DNA of 40,000 bases from Avisuccinivibrio sp964424565 (GCA_964424565.1 CAYRIZ010000016.1:1-40000); one strand, 5' to 3'. Shown: positions 8,337-17,348, numbered from the stretch's first letter. A program made the numbers and translations. The notes: generated from the sequence alone by a model not told the origin.

Positions 8337-9697
8337 TGTTCAGCGCTTTGTGGAATCTGCTTTTCTTTGCCCTGGCTCTGGGCATTTTAATTTCTTTTCA
8401 TGAATACGGGCATTATCTGGCCGCCCGCAGTGTAGGGGTGCGGGTACTGCGCTTTTCCATAGGTTTTGGTCCGGTGCTGTACCGCCGGCAGATGAAAAAT
8501 GGCTGTGAATTTGCCCTGTCCGCCATACCGCTGGGCGGCTATGTCAAAATGCTGGGCGATGAGCAGGATGCCCGCCGGGAGCGCGGCAGCCTGCCGTCTG
8601 ATGCCTTTTGGGCCAAGAGTTTAAAGCAGCGCGCCCTGATCATTGCCGCCGGCCCGGTCTTCAATATCATCCTGGCCTTTGTGCTTTATCTGCTGATCAA
8701 TATCATAGGCGTTAATGTGCTGCGGCCGGTGGTAGGGGATGTGCTGCCCGGCAGCCGCGCCGAGAGTGCTGCCCTGCAGCCCTATGATGAAATCATCAGC
8801 ATCAATGGTGAAGCTGTGGGCGACTGGTCGCAGACGGCCATGCTGCTGCTGGAGCACATCAATGAAAGCACGCCGGTGCAGCTGACGGCTGCAGGAGAGC
8901 TGGGGACACAACAGCCCCGGGTGCTGCAGCTCAATATGGATAATCTCAGCCTGGGCGCCGGGGACAGTATATTCGATCTCATAGGTCTGCTGCCCTGTCA
9001 GGGCCGGGTGTCCCAGACCCTGACGCAGGTACGCCCGGGCTCTCCGGCCTATGAAGCAGGTCTTGAGGTGGGGGATGAAATAGTTTCGGTCAACGGCACG
9101 CCTACTCCTACCTGGTACAGGGTGCAGCGCGCCATAGCCTCCTCCACCGGCCCCATCTCACTGGAGCTGCTGCGCGGCGGCGTGCTCTATCAGACTGAAG
9201 TATTTCCCGAGCGGGTTTACAGCGAGGAAACAGGTGTCTGGCGCACAGTCATAGGCATAGGGGTGGATGTGGAGCCGCTGCCTGAACTGATGACCACCCG
9301 CTCCTACGGTCCTATAGACGCTGCAGTCAAGGCCTGCTCCGATACCGGGCGCATGTCGCTGTTTATCATCTCCTCCACCTGGAAGCTCATCAGCGGCTCC
9401 ATTCCGGCGGAAAATATATCCGGGCCCATATCCATAGCCCGCGGAGCGGGGCAGAGTGCCAGTTTCGGCTTTGTTTTCTTTATAAGTTTTTTGGCGGCGG
9501 TTAGTGTAAACTTAGGTATCCTCAATCTGCTGCCGATCCCTGTGCTGGACGGCGGACAGCTGATTTTCATAGCCTATGAGGCCGTCACCGGCAGAGCCCC
9601 GGGAGAGCGCATTCAATACGTTTTAAGCGCCATGGGGTTTTGTTTTATTATAGGTTTGTCTCTGTTTGCCGTTTTCAACGATCTGAGGGCGCTGTAG
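8336..9697 (+). CDS. rseP: RseP site-2 intramembrane metalloprotease
   Basis: Zinc protease of the inner membrane that cleaves RseA after DegS and so releases sigma-E when outer-membrane assembly fails. The zinc motif HEYGH is at residues 22-26 in the first transmembrane helix. Two PDZ domains lie in the periplasmic part (~120-215 and ~220-300), and the third zinc ligand is in PVLDGG near residue 400. The length of 453 matches the family. It starts on the last base of dxr. Its presence matters for the sigma-E-like promoters at 19787-20286. Confidence 0.97.
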   Translation: MFSALWNLLFFALALGILISFHEYGHYLAARSVGVRVLRFSIGFGPVLYRRQMKNGCEFALSAIPLGGYVKMLGDEQDARRERGSLPSDAFWAKSLKQRALIIAAGPVFNIILAFVLYLLINIIGVNVLRPVVGDVLPGSRAESAALQPYDEIISINGEAVGDWSQTAMLLLEHINESTPVQLTAAGELGTQQPRVLQLNMDNLSLGAGDSIFDLIGLLPCQGRVSQTLTQVRPGSPAYEAGLEVGDEIVSVNGTPTPTWYRVQRAIASSTGPISLELLRGGVLYQTEVFPERVYSEETGVWRTVIGIGVDVEPLPELMTTRSYGPIDAAVKACSDTGRMSLFIISSTWKLISGSIPAENISGPISIARGAGQSASFGFVFFISFLAAVSVNLGILNLLPIPVLDGGQLIFIAYEAVTGRAPGERIQYVLSAMGFCFIIGLSLFAVFNDLRAL

Positions 9698-9809
9698 CTG
9701 CAGAGGGCCCGGCAGGCTGTGAACCCCAAAACAGGGCAGAAACAACAAACCTGCGCGGCACCGGACAAAAAGACAAGTTAAATTAACCAAAAACTGAAAA
9801 AAGGAGTGC

Positions 9810-9857
9810 ATGCCCAGCCCCCCGGGACGGGGTGAAGGCGTGCAGATGACCGCATGA
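9810..9857 (+). CDS. 15-codon leader ORF overlapping the bamA start
   Basis: An AAGGAG site (9801-9806) lies 3 nt before an ATG at 9810, which opens a 15-residue frame, MPSPPGRGEGVQMTA. Its TGA (9855-9857) overlaps the bamA ATG (9854-9856). bamA itself has no Shine-Dalgarno sequence at good spacing; the closest is GAAGG, 15 nt away. This arrangement suggests that ribosomes terminating on the leader restart on bamA. The 3-nt spacing is short, which lowers confidence that the leader is translated well. Confidence 0.45.
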   Translation: MPSPPGRGEGVQMTA

Positions 9858-12253
9858 TAAAAGCTTTAAGACACAAAAAGGTGCTGGCTGTGTGTTTGAG
9901 CCTGGCCTTGAGCTCTTTTCTGTATCCCGCTGCGGCTGGTGCTGCTCCTGAGACTTTTGTGGTACAGGACATTGAAGTCCGGGGCCTGAATCGTGTCTCC
10001 TTGGGTGCAGTGCTGCTGGCCCTGCCGGTCACTCAGGGTGATACTCTGGATGCGGCCGGTACTGCTCTGGCCTTAAGACGTCTCTATGCCACCGGCAACT
10101 TTGATGATGTGACTTTGGCCCGCGACGGCGACAAACTCATAGTCAACGTCAAGGAGAGACCTACCATAGGCAGGGTGGACTTTGCCGGCAATGAGCAGAT
10201 TAAGGAAGAAGCCCTGCGCAGCGTGATCGAGCAGCAGGGACTTAAATCAGGTGAACTGCTCAATGTACAGACCTTAAATGCCATACAGCAGTCCCTGGAG
10301 GACTTCTACCACAGCGCCGGCATGTATCAGGCCAGAGTGCGCACGGTGCTGTCTTATCTGCCGCGCAACCGCGTGGATGTCAAAATAGAATTCAATGAAG
10401 GCGAAAGCGCTGAAATTCAGCAGATCAACATAGTAGGCAACCGCAGCTTTGATGAGGATGTGCTGCTGGCCCAGATGGATCTGCGCGATGATGTGCCGTG
10501 GTGGAATTTCATGGCCAATCAGCGCTATGACACCCAGAAGTTCAGCGGAGACCTGGAAAAACTGCGTTCCTACTACATGGATCGCGGTTACGTCAAATTC
10601 CGCATCACTGACACCTCAGTGGAGATGACCCCTGACCGCAAGGGCCTCTATCTGACCATTACCATAGATGAAGGCGAGCGCTATACCATAGGCAAGGTCA
10701 GCCTGCGCGGCAATACCCTCAAATACGGGGAGGAGATGGAAAAACTCCTGACCTTTGAGAAAAATGAGATTTACTCCGCCGCCAAGGTGTCCTCGGTGGA
10801 AGAGGCGCTGAGCGATTATCTGGGCAAATACGGTTATGCCTACTCTCAGATCCGGGCCTATCCCATATACAATGACCAGGATCATGTTGTAGATCTGGAG
10901 TTCAATGTAGAACCGGGCTCCCGCATCTACGTCAGTCAGGTGCTGGTTACCGGCAACAACACCACCGATGACGTGGTGGTACGCCGCGAGCTGCGCCAGA
11001 TGGACGGTACCTGGCTGTCCAATGAAGCCATAGAAACCTCGAAAAACCGCCTCAACCGCACCGGCTTTTACGAGACCGTGAATGTTGAGCCCAAGCGGGC
11101 CGGCAACACTCCGGATACGGTAAATCTGGAGGTTTCAGTCAAGGAACAGCCTACAGGCTCACTGGCCGGCGGTATTGGTTACGGTACCGACTCCGGTCTG
11201 CTCATTCAGGGCAGTATTTCCCAGAACAATGTTTTTGGCTGGGGCTCTCAGGCATCCCTCTCCGCCTACTCCAATGATTATCGTGATCACACTGAATTCA
11301 GCTATACCGATCCCTACTTTACCGTGGACGGCATTAGCCTGGGCGGACGTATATACTACGATAAGTTTGATGGCGATGATGCTGATGTGGTGCGTTACCG
11401 CAATGAAACCACCGGTATAGAGTTCACCACCGGCTATCCTATATCAGAAAACATAGGCGTCAGCTACAGCCTGGGCTTTGAGCAGAACCGCGTCAGTTCC
11501 AAAAATGACATTTTTGAGCAGGCCAGAATCTTCTGGCAGGAAATGGGCAAGGAAGGCAAGTGGCATGATACCTTCAACAACTTCACCTTCTCCGTGAGCC
11601 TGACCCGCAACAACCTGGACCGCACCATGTTCCCTACCTCCGGTTCCCGGCAGGTCTTCAGCGCCTATGCCACCCTGCCTTCAGTCTCGGATTTGGAATA
11701 CTACAAGGTCTCGGCTGAAACCTATCATTATCTGCCCCTGGATATGGAGCACGATTACGTGTTCACCGTGCGCGGCCGTGCCGCCTTTGGTGACGGCTAC
11801 GGTGATTTGAGTCGTCTGCCTTTCTTCTCCAATTTCTATCTGGGCGGCTCGGACTGGATGCGCGGCTTTGACTCCAATTCCATTGGTCCGCGTGCCGTTT
11901 ATACCAACAGTGACGGCACCAGCTACACTTCCAGCACCTCAGTAGGCGGTAACGCTTTGTGGACCGTGACGGCAGAAATCATCGTGCCCACTCCGATCAT
12001 AGCCGAAGCCTACAAGCGTCAGGTCAGAACTTCATTCTTCATCGATGCCGGTGCCCTGTGGGATACTCATGACAGCGATTACGCCAGCGGCAGCGATAAT
12101 GCCGATCCTTCCGACTATCGTGCCTCAGTGGGTGTATCTCTGGCCTGGCTCTCGCCCATAGGACCTCTGGTATTCTCCCTGGCCAAGCCCATCAAGGATT
12201 ACTCCGGTGATGATACCGAGGTGTTTAATTTCAATATTGGCGGAAGATTTTAA
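9854..12253 (+). CDS. bamA: Outer membrane protein assembly factor BamA
   Basis: Central Omp85 protein that folds beta-barrels into the outer membrane. A signal peptide ends near residue 31. Five POTRA domains follow (about 35-420), then a 16-strand barrel. The conserved lid-loop motif appears as MRGF at residues 669-672 (VRGF in most relatives). The protein ends in a terminal Phe (GGRF), the outer-membrane C-terminal signature. The 799-residue length is close to E. coli BamA (810). It follows rseP after 156 nt and precedes skp by 23 nt. Translation is probably coupled to the 15-codon leader upstream. I saw no sigma-E-type promoter directly upstream. Confidence 0.97.
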   Translation: MIKALRHKKVLAVCLSLALSSFLYPAAAGAAPETFVVQDIEVRGLNRVSLGAVLLALPVTQGDTLDAAGTALALRRLYATGNFDDVTLARDGDKLIVNVKERPTIGRVDFAGNEQIKEEALRSVIEQQGLKSGELLNVQTLNAIQQSLEDFYHSAGMYQARVRTVLSYLPRNRVDVKIEFNEGESAEIQQINIVGNRSFDEDVLLAQMDLRDDVPWWNFMANQRYDTQKFSGDLEKLRSYYMDRGYVKFRITDTSVEMTPDRKGLYLTITIDEGERYTIGKVSLRGNTLKYGEEMEKLLTFEKNEIYSAAKVSSVEEALSDYLGKYGYAYSQIRAYPIYNDQDHVVDLEFNVEPGSRIYVSQVLVTGNNTTDDVVVRRELRQMDGTWLSNEAIETSKNRLNRTGFYETVNVEPKRAGNTPDTVNLEVSVKEQPTGSLAGGIGYGTDSGLLIQGSISQNNVFGWGSQASLSAYSNDYRDHTEFSYTDPYFTVDGISLGGRIYYDKFDGDDADVVRYRNETTGIEFTTGYPISENIGVSYSLGFEQNRVSSKNDIFEQARIFWQEMGKEGKWHDTFNNFTFSVSLTRNNLDRTMFPTSGSRQVFSAYATLPSVSDLEYYKVSAETYHYLPLDMEHDYVFTVRGRAAFGDGYGDLSRLPFFSNFYLGGSDWMRGFDSNSIGPRAVYTNSDGTSYTSSTSVGGNALWTVTAEIIVPTPIIAEAYKRQVRTSFFIDAGALWDTHDSDYASGSDNADPSDYRASVGVSLAWLSPIGPLVFSLAKPIKDYSGDDTEVFNFNIGGRF

Positions 12254-12276
12254 GTTTAAGGAGGATTTGCGCCATT

Positions 12277-12795
12277 ATGTTTATGAAGACCGTCCTGGCA
12301 GCCGCAGCAGCAGCTGCTCTGTTCTGCGGCGCAGCACATGCAGCCGAGGGTGAATTTCCCCCCATAGCCGTAATCAATGTGCCCTATATCATGCACGAAA
12401 TCCCTCAGGCCAAGGAATCAGCCGAAGCTCTTGCCAGGGAATTTGGTCCGCGGCAGCAGGAACTGATGGATCTGGAAAATGAAGGCAAGCAGCTGGCAGC
12501 TGATCTGCAGGCCGGCAAGTACACCGGCGATCAGCTGACCGAGGCTCAGCGCCGTCTGGCTCAGCTGCAGTCTGATTTCAACTTAAAGGGCCGTGCTCTG
12601 CAGGAAGATGCCAACCGCCGTTCCCAGGAAGAGCAGCAGCGTCTGGCCGGCCTGGTGCAGCAGGCTGTGGATCAGATTGCCAGGGAGCGCGGTCTGCAGC
12701 TGGTGCTGCGCGGTGAAAATGTGGTGGCCTACACAGTCAATGCCCTCAATATTTCCCAGGCTGTAATCGACAGGGTTGCCGCCGGCAACAAATAA
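12277..12795 (+). CDS. skp: Periplasmic chaperone Skp/OmpH family
   Basis: Trimeric chaperone that shields unfolded outer-membrane proteins on their way to BamA. The signal peptide ends at about residue 22 (AHA). The mature part starts with the family's beta strand (IAVINV) and continues into long Gln/Glu/Ala-rich helices at residues ~45-135, the tentacle arms. It finishes with LVLRGENVVAYT, the usual closing strand. The 172-residue length fits. An AAGGAGG site 12 nt upstream supports this start. A terminator lies 57 nt after the stop. Confidence 0.93.
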   Translation: MFMKTVLAAAAAAALFCGAAHAAEGEFPPIAVINVPYIMHEIPQAKESAEALAREFGPRQQELMDLENEGKQLAADLQAGKYTGDQLTEAQRRLAQLQSDFNLKGRALQEDANRRSQEEQQRLAGLVQQAVDQIARERGLQLVLRGENVVAYTVNALNISQAVIDRVAAGNK

Positions 12796-12851
12796 TGCCG
12801 GCCGGCTGATCCCCGGTTACTGTTGAGTGCCCGGATTTGATACACTAATAA

Positions 12852-12878
12852 AAGCTCCTGACAGGCAGGAGCTTTTTT
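12852..12878 (+). terminator. Rho-independent terminator between skp and lpxD
   Basis: AAGCTCCTG (12852-12860) pairs perfectly with CAGGAGCTT (12866-12874) around a 5-nt loop, and the T run continues to 12877. The lpxD ribosome binding site begins only about 8 nt later. The terminator therefore divides the envelope cluster into an upstream bamA-skp part and a downstream lipid A part, or sets an attenuation point. Confidence 0.85.
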
Positions 12879-12897
12879 GGCTTTTGAGGAGGGAATC

Positions 12898-13947
12898 GTG
12901 CTGCTTTCGCAATTAGCTCAGGCGCTTAATGCCAAATTATCCGGCAGCGGTGATATTGAAATTTCACGTATTGCCAACTTAAAAACGGCAGGAGAGGGGG
13001 AGATTTCCTTCCTGTCAGATCCGCGCTACCGCAGTGTGCTGGCGGAAAGCGGGGCCTCGGCAGTGCTGATCCGGGAAAGTGATTTGGAGCACGTAGGAGA
13101 CAAGGCCGCCCTGGTGGTGCCGGATCCCTATGTGGCTTTTGCCAAAACCGCACAAATGCTCGATACCACCCCGCCGGTGGCTGCAGGCAGGGCTCCTTCA
13201 GCCGTAATCGATCCCACAGCCGAGGTGGCAGATGACGCCGCCATAGGACCCAATGCCGTGATCGGCCCTCATGCCGTGATCGGGCAGGGCGCGCAGATAG
13301 GACCGGGTGTAGTCATTGGTCAGAGGGCCGTCATCGGGGCTTTTACCAAAATATACAGCAATGCCTCGGTTTATCATGACGTGACCATAGGCGAACACTG
13401 CCTGCTGCAGTCCGGCGCCGTCATAGGCTCCGACGGTTTCGGCTATGCCAATGACCGCGGCCGCTGGCTGAAGATTCCGCAGACCGGCCATGTTAAAATA
13501 GGCTCATTTGTTGAAATCGGAGCCTGCACCTGCATAGACAGAGGCGCCCTGGACGATACAGTCATTGGGGACAATGTCATCATCGACAATTTGTGTCAGA
13601 TTGCACACAATGTGCGCATAGGCACCGGCACGGCAGTGGCCGGCAGCACAACCATAGCCGGCAGTGTTAAGATCGGCTGCTACTGCATTATAGGCGGTAC
13701 GGTGATCATCAACGGTCATATAGAGATCTGCGACGGCGTGACTCTGACCGGCTCCACCATAGTAATGCGTTCCATTGACAAGCCCGGCATTTATTCCTCC
13801 GGTTTCCCGGCTCAAACCAATAAAGAATGGCGTCTGACTGCTGCCCGCATGCTGCACATCAATGATATGTACCGCAAAATGATGCAGCTGGAGCGCCGTA
13901 TAGGTGATTTGGAAAAGAGCGCCTCCGAGGGCAGTGCTGAAAAGTAA
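12898..13947 (+). CDS. lpxD: UDP-3-O-(3-hydroxyacyl)glucosamine N-acyltransferase
   Basis: Adds the second hydroxyacyl chain to the lipid A precursor. An N-terminal uridine-binding domain (residues 1-100, with FLSDPRYR) is followed by a left-handed beta-helix of hexapeptide repeats (I/V-G-x-x-A-x), about residues 105-300, and a C-terminal helix (MYRKMMQLERRI). The likely catalytic His lies in IAHNVRIG. I start at the GTG at 12898, with AGGAGG five bases upstream, giving 349 residues with the N-terminus aligned to the family. The longer TTG at 12877 lies in the terminator's T tract. Confidence 0.95.
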   Translation: MLLSQLAQALNAKLSGSGDIEISRIANLKTAGEGEISFLSDPRYRSVLAESGASAVLIRESDLEHVGDKAALVVPDPYVAFAKTAQMLDTTPPVAAGRAPSAVIDPTAEVADDAAIGPNAVIGPHAVIGQGAQIGPGVVIGQRAVIGAFTKIYSNASVYHDVTIGEHCLLQSGAVIGSDGFGYANDRGRWLKIPQTGHVKIGSFVEIGACTCIDRGALDDTVIGDNVIIDNLCQIAHNVRIGTGTAVAGSTTIAGSVKIGCYCIIGGTVIINGHIEICDGVTLTGSTIVMRSIDKPGIYSSGFPAQTNKEWRLTAARMLHINDMYRKMMQLERRIGDLEKSASEGSAEK

Positions 13948-13968
13948 GCGTTTTTTAGGAGAAGCAAA

Positions 13969-14436
13969 GTGACTGAACAAGTGCAGAAGAAAACTTTAAA
14001 TGTTGAAGAGATCATGAGCCTGCTTCCGCATCGCTATCCCTTCTTAATGATTGACCGGGTGGTGGATTATTCCATTACTCCTGAGCACAAGACCTTAAGA
14101 GCCATTAAGAATGTCTCCTTCAACGAGCCCTTTTTCCAGGGACATTTCCCGGGCAAGCCGGTGCTGCCGGGCGTGCTGATTCTGGAAGCCATGGCTCAGG
14201 CCACCGGTGTGCTGGCCTTTACCATGGTGGGCAAGCCGGAGCCGGGAGAGCTGTACTATTTTGCCTCCATAGACAATGCCCGCTTCCGTCACCCGGTGGT
14301 TCCCGGTGATCAGCTGGTGCTGGATGTGGAATTCTTAAAGGAAAGACGCGGTATAGCCAGCTTCAAGGGCGTGGCCACCGTGGACGGCAGTGTGGTCTGC
14401 TCGGCTGACCTGATGTGCGCCAAGGTAAAGTCATAG
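13969..14436 (+). CDS. fabZ: 3-hydroxyacyl-[acyl-carrier-protein] dehydratase FabZ
   Basis: Dehydrates beta-hydroxyacyl-ACP in fatty acid elongation and competes with LpxA/LpxD for the same acyl-ACP pool. The hot-dog fold signature is clear: LLPHRYPFLMIDRV near residue 20, the catalytic His in GHFPGKPVLPGV and the catalytic Glu in LILEAMAQ. The start is a GTG with AGGAGA about 6 nt upstream; the length of 155 is typical. It lies between lpxD and lpxA as in E. coli. Confidence 0.97.
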   Translation: MTEQVQKKTLNVEEIMSLLPHRYPFLMIDRVVDYSITPEHKTLRAIKNVSFNEPFFQGHFPGKPVLPGVLILEAMAQATGVLAFTMVGKPEPGELYYFASIDNARFRHPVVPGDQLVLDVEFLKERRGIASFKGVATVDGSVVCSADLMCAKVKS

Positions 14437-14444
14437 GAGCGCCC

Positions 14445-15233
14445 ATGATCGATCCCTCTGCTGTTATTGATCCCACTGCGAAAATCGCAGCTTCAGTTAC
14501 CATAGGTGCCCGTACCGTCATCAGGGAGCATGTTGTTATCGAGGGTGACGTGGTTATAGGCGAGGACTGCCTCATTGAGCCTTTCTGCGTGCTGCGCGGA
14601 CCGACGGTGATTGGCAACCGCAATCACATTTATCAGTTCTGCTCCATAGGTGAGGCCTGTCAGGATCTCAAGTACCGCAATGAGCCCACCTCCCTGCAGA
14701 TAGGTGACGACAATGTCATACGCGAGCACTGCACCATGCACCGCGGCACCATACAGGGCAATTCCACCACCAAAGTGGGCAGCCACAACCTCTTCATGGT
14801 CAATGTGCATGTGGCCCACGACTGCGTCATTGGTGACAACTGCATTTTTGCCAACAATGCCACCCTGGCCGGCCATGTGGTCATAGGCGATTATGTGATT
14901 TTCGGCGGACTGTCGGCCATACATCAGTTCGGCCGCGTCGGTTCTCATGCCTTTGTAGCCGGCATGGCTGCCCTGAACATGGACGTACCTCCTTATGTCA
15001 TGGCCGCCGGCCACTATGCCAAAGCCCACGGCATCAATCGTGTAGGTCTGCTGCGCCGCGGCTTTACCGAAGCACAGGTCAATGCCATACGCCGGGCCTA
15101 TATGGCTATATATCACAAGCACAACACCATAGAGCAGGCGGTGGCAGTGCTGGAGGAAATGGCCAAGACAGAAGAGTGCATAGTGCCTCTGCTGGAATTC
15201 ATCAAGGCTGATGGACGTGGAATAGTGCGCTGA
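14445..15233 (+). CDS. lpxA: Acyl-[ACP]-UDP-N-acetylglucosamine O-acyltransferase
   Basis: First enzyme of lipid A synthesis. The N-terminal two thirds are hexapeptide repeats of a left-handed beta-helix. The catalytic His lies in the VHVAHDCVIG segment, near residue 125. The typical IHQFGRVG segment near residue 160 and the C-terminal helical domain are present. The ATG at 14445 has AGGAG 6 nt upstream and gives 262 residues, the same as E. coli LpxA. The GTG at 14415 lies inside fabZ and has no such site. The stop overlaps the lpxB start by one base (TGATG). Confidence 0.96.
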   Translation: MIDPSAVIDPTAKIAASVTIGARTVIREHVVIEGDVVIGEDCLIEPFCVLRGPTVIGNRNHIYQFCSIGEACQDLKYRNEPTSLQIGDDNVIREHCTMHRGTIQGNSTTKVGSHNLFMVNVHVAHDCVIGDNCIFANNATLAGHVVIGDYVIFGGLSAIHQFGRVGSHAFVAGMAALNMDVPPYVMAAGHYAKAHGINRVGLLRRGFTEAQVNAIRRAYMAIYHKHNTIEQAVAVLEEMAKTEECIVPLLEFIKADGRGIVR

Positions 15234-16627
15234 TGGCAAATGCAGACTGCAGGCCGCATCTTTATGCGCTGACGGCCGGTGAAGCCTCGGGCGATGTGCT
15301 CGGGGCCGGTTTAATCCGCGCCATCAAAAGCCGCGACCCGGAGGCGGAATTTATAGGTATAGGCGGCCCGCACATGATCGCGGAGGGGCTGACTTCCCTT
15401 TTTCCCATAGAGCAACTCTCGGTAATGGGTCTGATGGAGGTGGTGTCTCATCTGATCCCGATCTTAAAGCTCAGGCGCCTGCTGATTCAAAAACTGCTGG
15501 CCACCCGCCCCTGCGTCATGATCGGCATAGATGCGCCGGACTTCAATCTGACGGTGGAACGCCACCTGAAGCAGGCCGGCATCCCGGTCCTGCACTATGT
15601 CAGTCCCTCGGTCTGGGCCTGGCGGGAAGGGCGCATGAAGAATATAGCCGCCTCCTGTGATGAAGTGCTGGCCCTGCTGCCTTTTGAAAAGGCCTTTTAT
15701 GACCGCCACCACATGCCCTGCACCTATGTGGGCCATACTCTGGCCGCCAGTATTCCGCTGGAGGTGGATCAGGATGAGGCGCGGGAAGCGGTGGCTCTCT
15801 ACCAAAACAGCGTCGATCCCATTAATCCCAGCCATACCAGGGTCATGGGCATTCTGGCCGGTTCGCGCCGGGGTGAGCTGACCCGCATGGTGCCGATCTT
15901 CGCGCAGACGGCCAGATTAATCAGGCAGAAACTGCCTGATGTGGTCTTTGTCTCGGCGGCAGTCAATGAAGAAAAGGCAGAGCTCCTAAAGGATTTGTGG
16001 CTGGAGTATGCCCCCGAGCTGTCGCTGACCATCTACGTCGGCCGCACCCGGGAGGTGATTGCCTCCACTGATGCCGTGCTGCTGACCTGCGGTACGGTGG
16101 CCTTTGAGGCCATGCTGCTGCAGCGGCCCATGGCCGTGGCCTATAAGGTCAATGCCATCTCGGCCATGATTGCCCGCCGACTGCTGAAGGTGGACATGTT
16201 TTCCCTGCCCAATCTGCTGTCAGGCCGCCGGCTGGTGAGTGAGTTCATTCAGGAAAACTGCACGCCGCAGGCCCTGGCCGTGGAAATGCTCAAGCTGCTG
16301 CAGTCGGATAATCTGCTGCTGAAAAAAGAGTTCAAACGCCTGCATCAGAGCCTGATCATGGACAGCGACAATATAGCCGCCGAGGCCGTGTTTGCCTGTA
16401 TGCAGAGAAAACAGGCTGCAAATCCTCCTGCCGCCGGGGAAAACTCTGCAGACGCGGAGGAAACAGCAGCCGAAGCAGAGCAGCCTGCCGCAGAACAGCC
16501 GCCTGCCGCTCCGGCGGAGGCACAGGCACAGCCGGCGGCAGAGCAGGAACAGCCTCAGTCCGCCGGCCGCCGGCATATTGAGCCTGATTTTGATGTCTTC
16601 CAGGCTGCAGAGCACATCCGGAGATAG
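15233..16627 (+). CDS. lpxB: Lipid-A-disaccharide synthase with Ala/Gln/Pro-rich tail
   Basis: Condenses UDP-2,3-diacylglucosamine with lipid X to form the lipid A disaccharide. The GT-B fold family motifs are AGEASGDVLG near the N-terminus, GIGGPHM, GIDAPDFNL, YVSPSVWAWREGR and LLTCGTVAFEAML. The catalytic core ends near residue 385, the usual full length. About 75 further residues follow: a low-complexity Ala/Glu/Gln/Pro stretch (~395-445) and a charged end. The tail is in frame with no sign of frameshift. It overlaps lpxA by one base and rnhB by one base. Confidence 0.95.
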   Translation: MANADCRPHLYALTAGEASGDVLGAGLIRAIKSRDPEAEFIGIGGPHMIAEGLTSLFPIEQLSVMGLMEVVSHLIPILKLRRLLIQKLLATRPCVMIGIDAPDFNLTVERHLKQAGIPVLHYVSPSVWAWREGRMKNIAASCDEVLALLPFEKAFYDRHHMPCTYVGHTLAASIPLEVDQDEAREAVALYQNSVDPINPSHTRVMGILAGSRRGELTRMVPIFAQTARLIRQKLPDVVFVSAAVNEEKAELLKDLWLEYAPELSLTIYVGRTREVIASTDAVLLTCGTVAFEAMLLQRPMAVAYKVNAISAMIARRLLKVDMFSLPNLLSGRRLVSEFIQENCTPQALAVEMLKLLQSDNLLLKKEFKRLHQSLIMDSDNIAAEAVFACMQRKQAANPPAAGENSADAEETAAEAEQPAAEQPPAAPAEAQAQPAAEQEQPQSAGRRHIEPDFDVFQAAEHIRR

Positions 16628-17256
16628 TGATGGCCCGAGTCCTGCCTGAGCCTTTTGTCTACCCTGTAGATCCGGCAGTACATCTGGTCTGCGGAACCGA
16701 TGAGGCCGGCCGCGGGCCGCTGATGGGCAATGTCACCGCCGCCTGCGTGGTTTTGGATCCGGCCCGGCCTATAGCCGGGCTCAATGACTCCAAAAAGCTC
16801 AGCGAGAAAAAGCGGGAAGAGCTCTTTGCCATCATCAAACGCGATGCCCTGTGCTGGGGAATAGGGGAGTGCACCCCGCAGGAAATTGACAGCCTTAATA
16901 TACTGCAGGCCTCGCTGCTGGCCATGCGCCGGGCCTATGAGGCCATGGAGCTGCCCTGCAGCCTGATGCTGGTGGACGGCAACAAGGTGCCGCCGGGACT
17001 GCCGCTGGCCGCGGTGGCCGTGGTACAGGGTGATGCCCGGGTGCCGGAAATAGCGGCAGCCTCCATTCTGGCCAAAGTAACCCGGGATCATGAGCTTTAT
17101 GCTCTGGACCGGCTGTACCCTGAATATGGTTTTGCCCGCCATAAGGGCTATCCCACCCGGGAACATCTGCAGCTGCTGCAGCGTCTGCCGCTGCTGGACT
17201 GCTACAGAAAAAGTTACGGACCGATTAAAAAGCTCCTGGCCGCGCAGTCGTCTTAG
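16627..17256 (+). CDS. rnhB: Ribonuclease HII
   Basis: Removes single ribonucleotides from DNA and RNA from RNA:DNA hybrids. The active-site segment GTDEAGRGPL (residues 23-32) carries the first two acidic residues; further Asp residues lie in LMLVDGN (near 117) and VTRDHELYALD. The 209-residue length is standard. The reading frame opens with GTG-ATG; either codon could start it, and the GTG overlaps the lpxB stop by one base. In E. coli dnaE follows rnhB; here accA follows. Confidence 0.95.
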   Translation: MMARVLPEPFVYPVDPAVHLVCGTDEAGRGPLMGNVTAACVVLDPARPIAGLNDSKKLSEKKREELFAIIKRDALCWGIGECTPQEIDSLNILQASLLAMRRAYEAMELPCSLMLVDGNKVPPGLPLAAVAVVQGDARVPEIAAASILAKVTRDHELYALDRLYPEYGFARHKGYPTREHLQLLQRLPLLDCYRKSYGPIKKLLAAQSS

Positions 17257-17276
17257 GGAATTGTGCGGGCTGGAGC

Positions 17277-17305
17277 TGTAAACGGGTATACCCCTGCGCT
17301 ATGAT
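17277..17305 (+). promoter_or_regulatory. Possible promoter for accA
   Basis: TATGAT (17300-17305) is a good -10. A poor -35 (TGTAAA, 17277-17282) lies 17 bp upstream. The candidate is placed about 40 bp before the accA ATG in the only real gap of this part of the cluster. Confidence 0.3.
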
Positions 17306-17348
17306 CAAGAGCAGTGCGGATCCCTTTCATCTTTATGCGGAGATTGTA

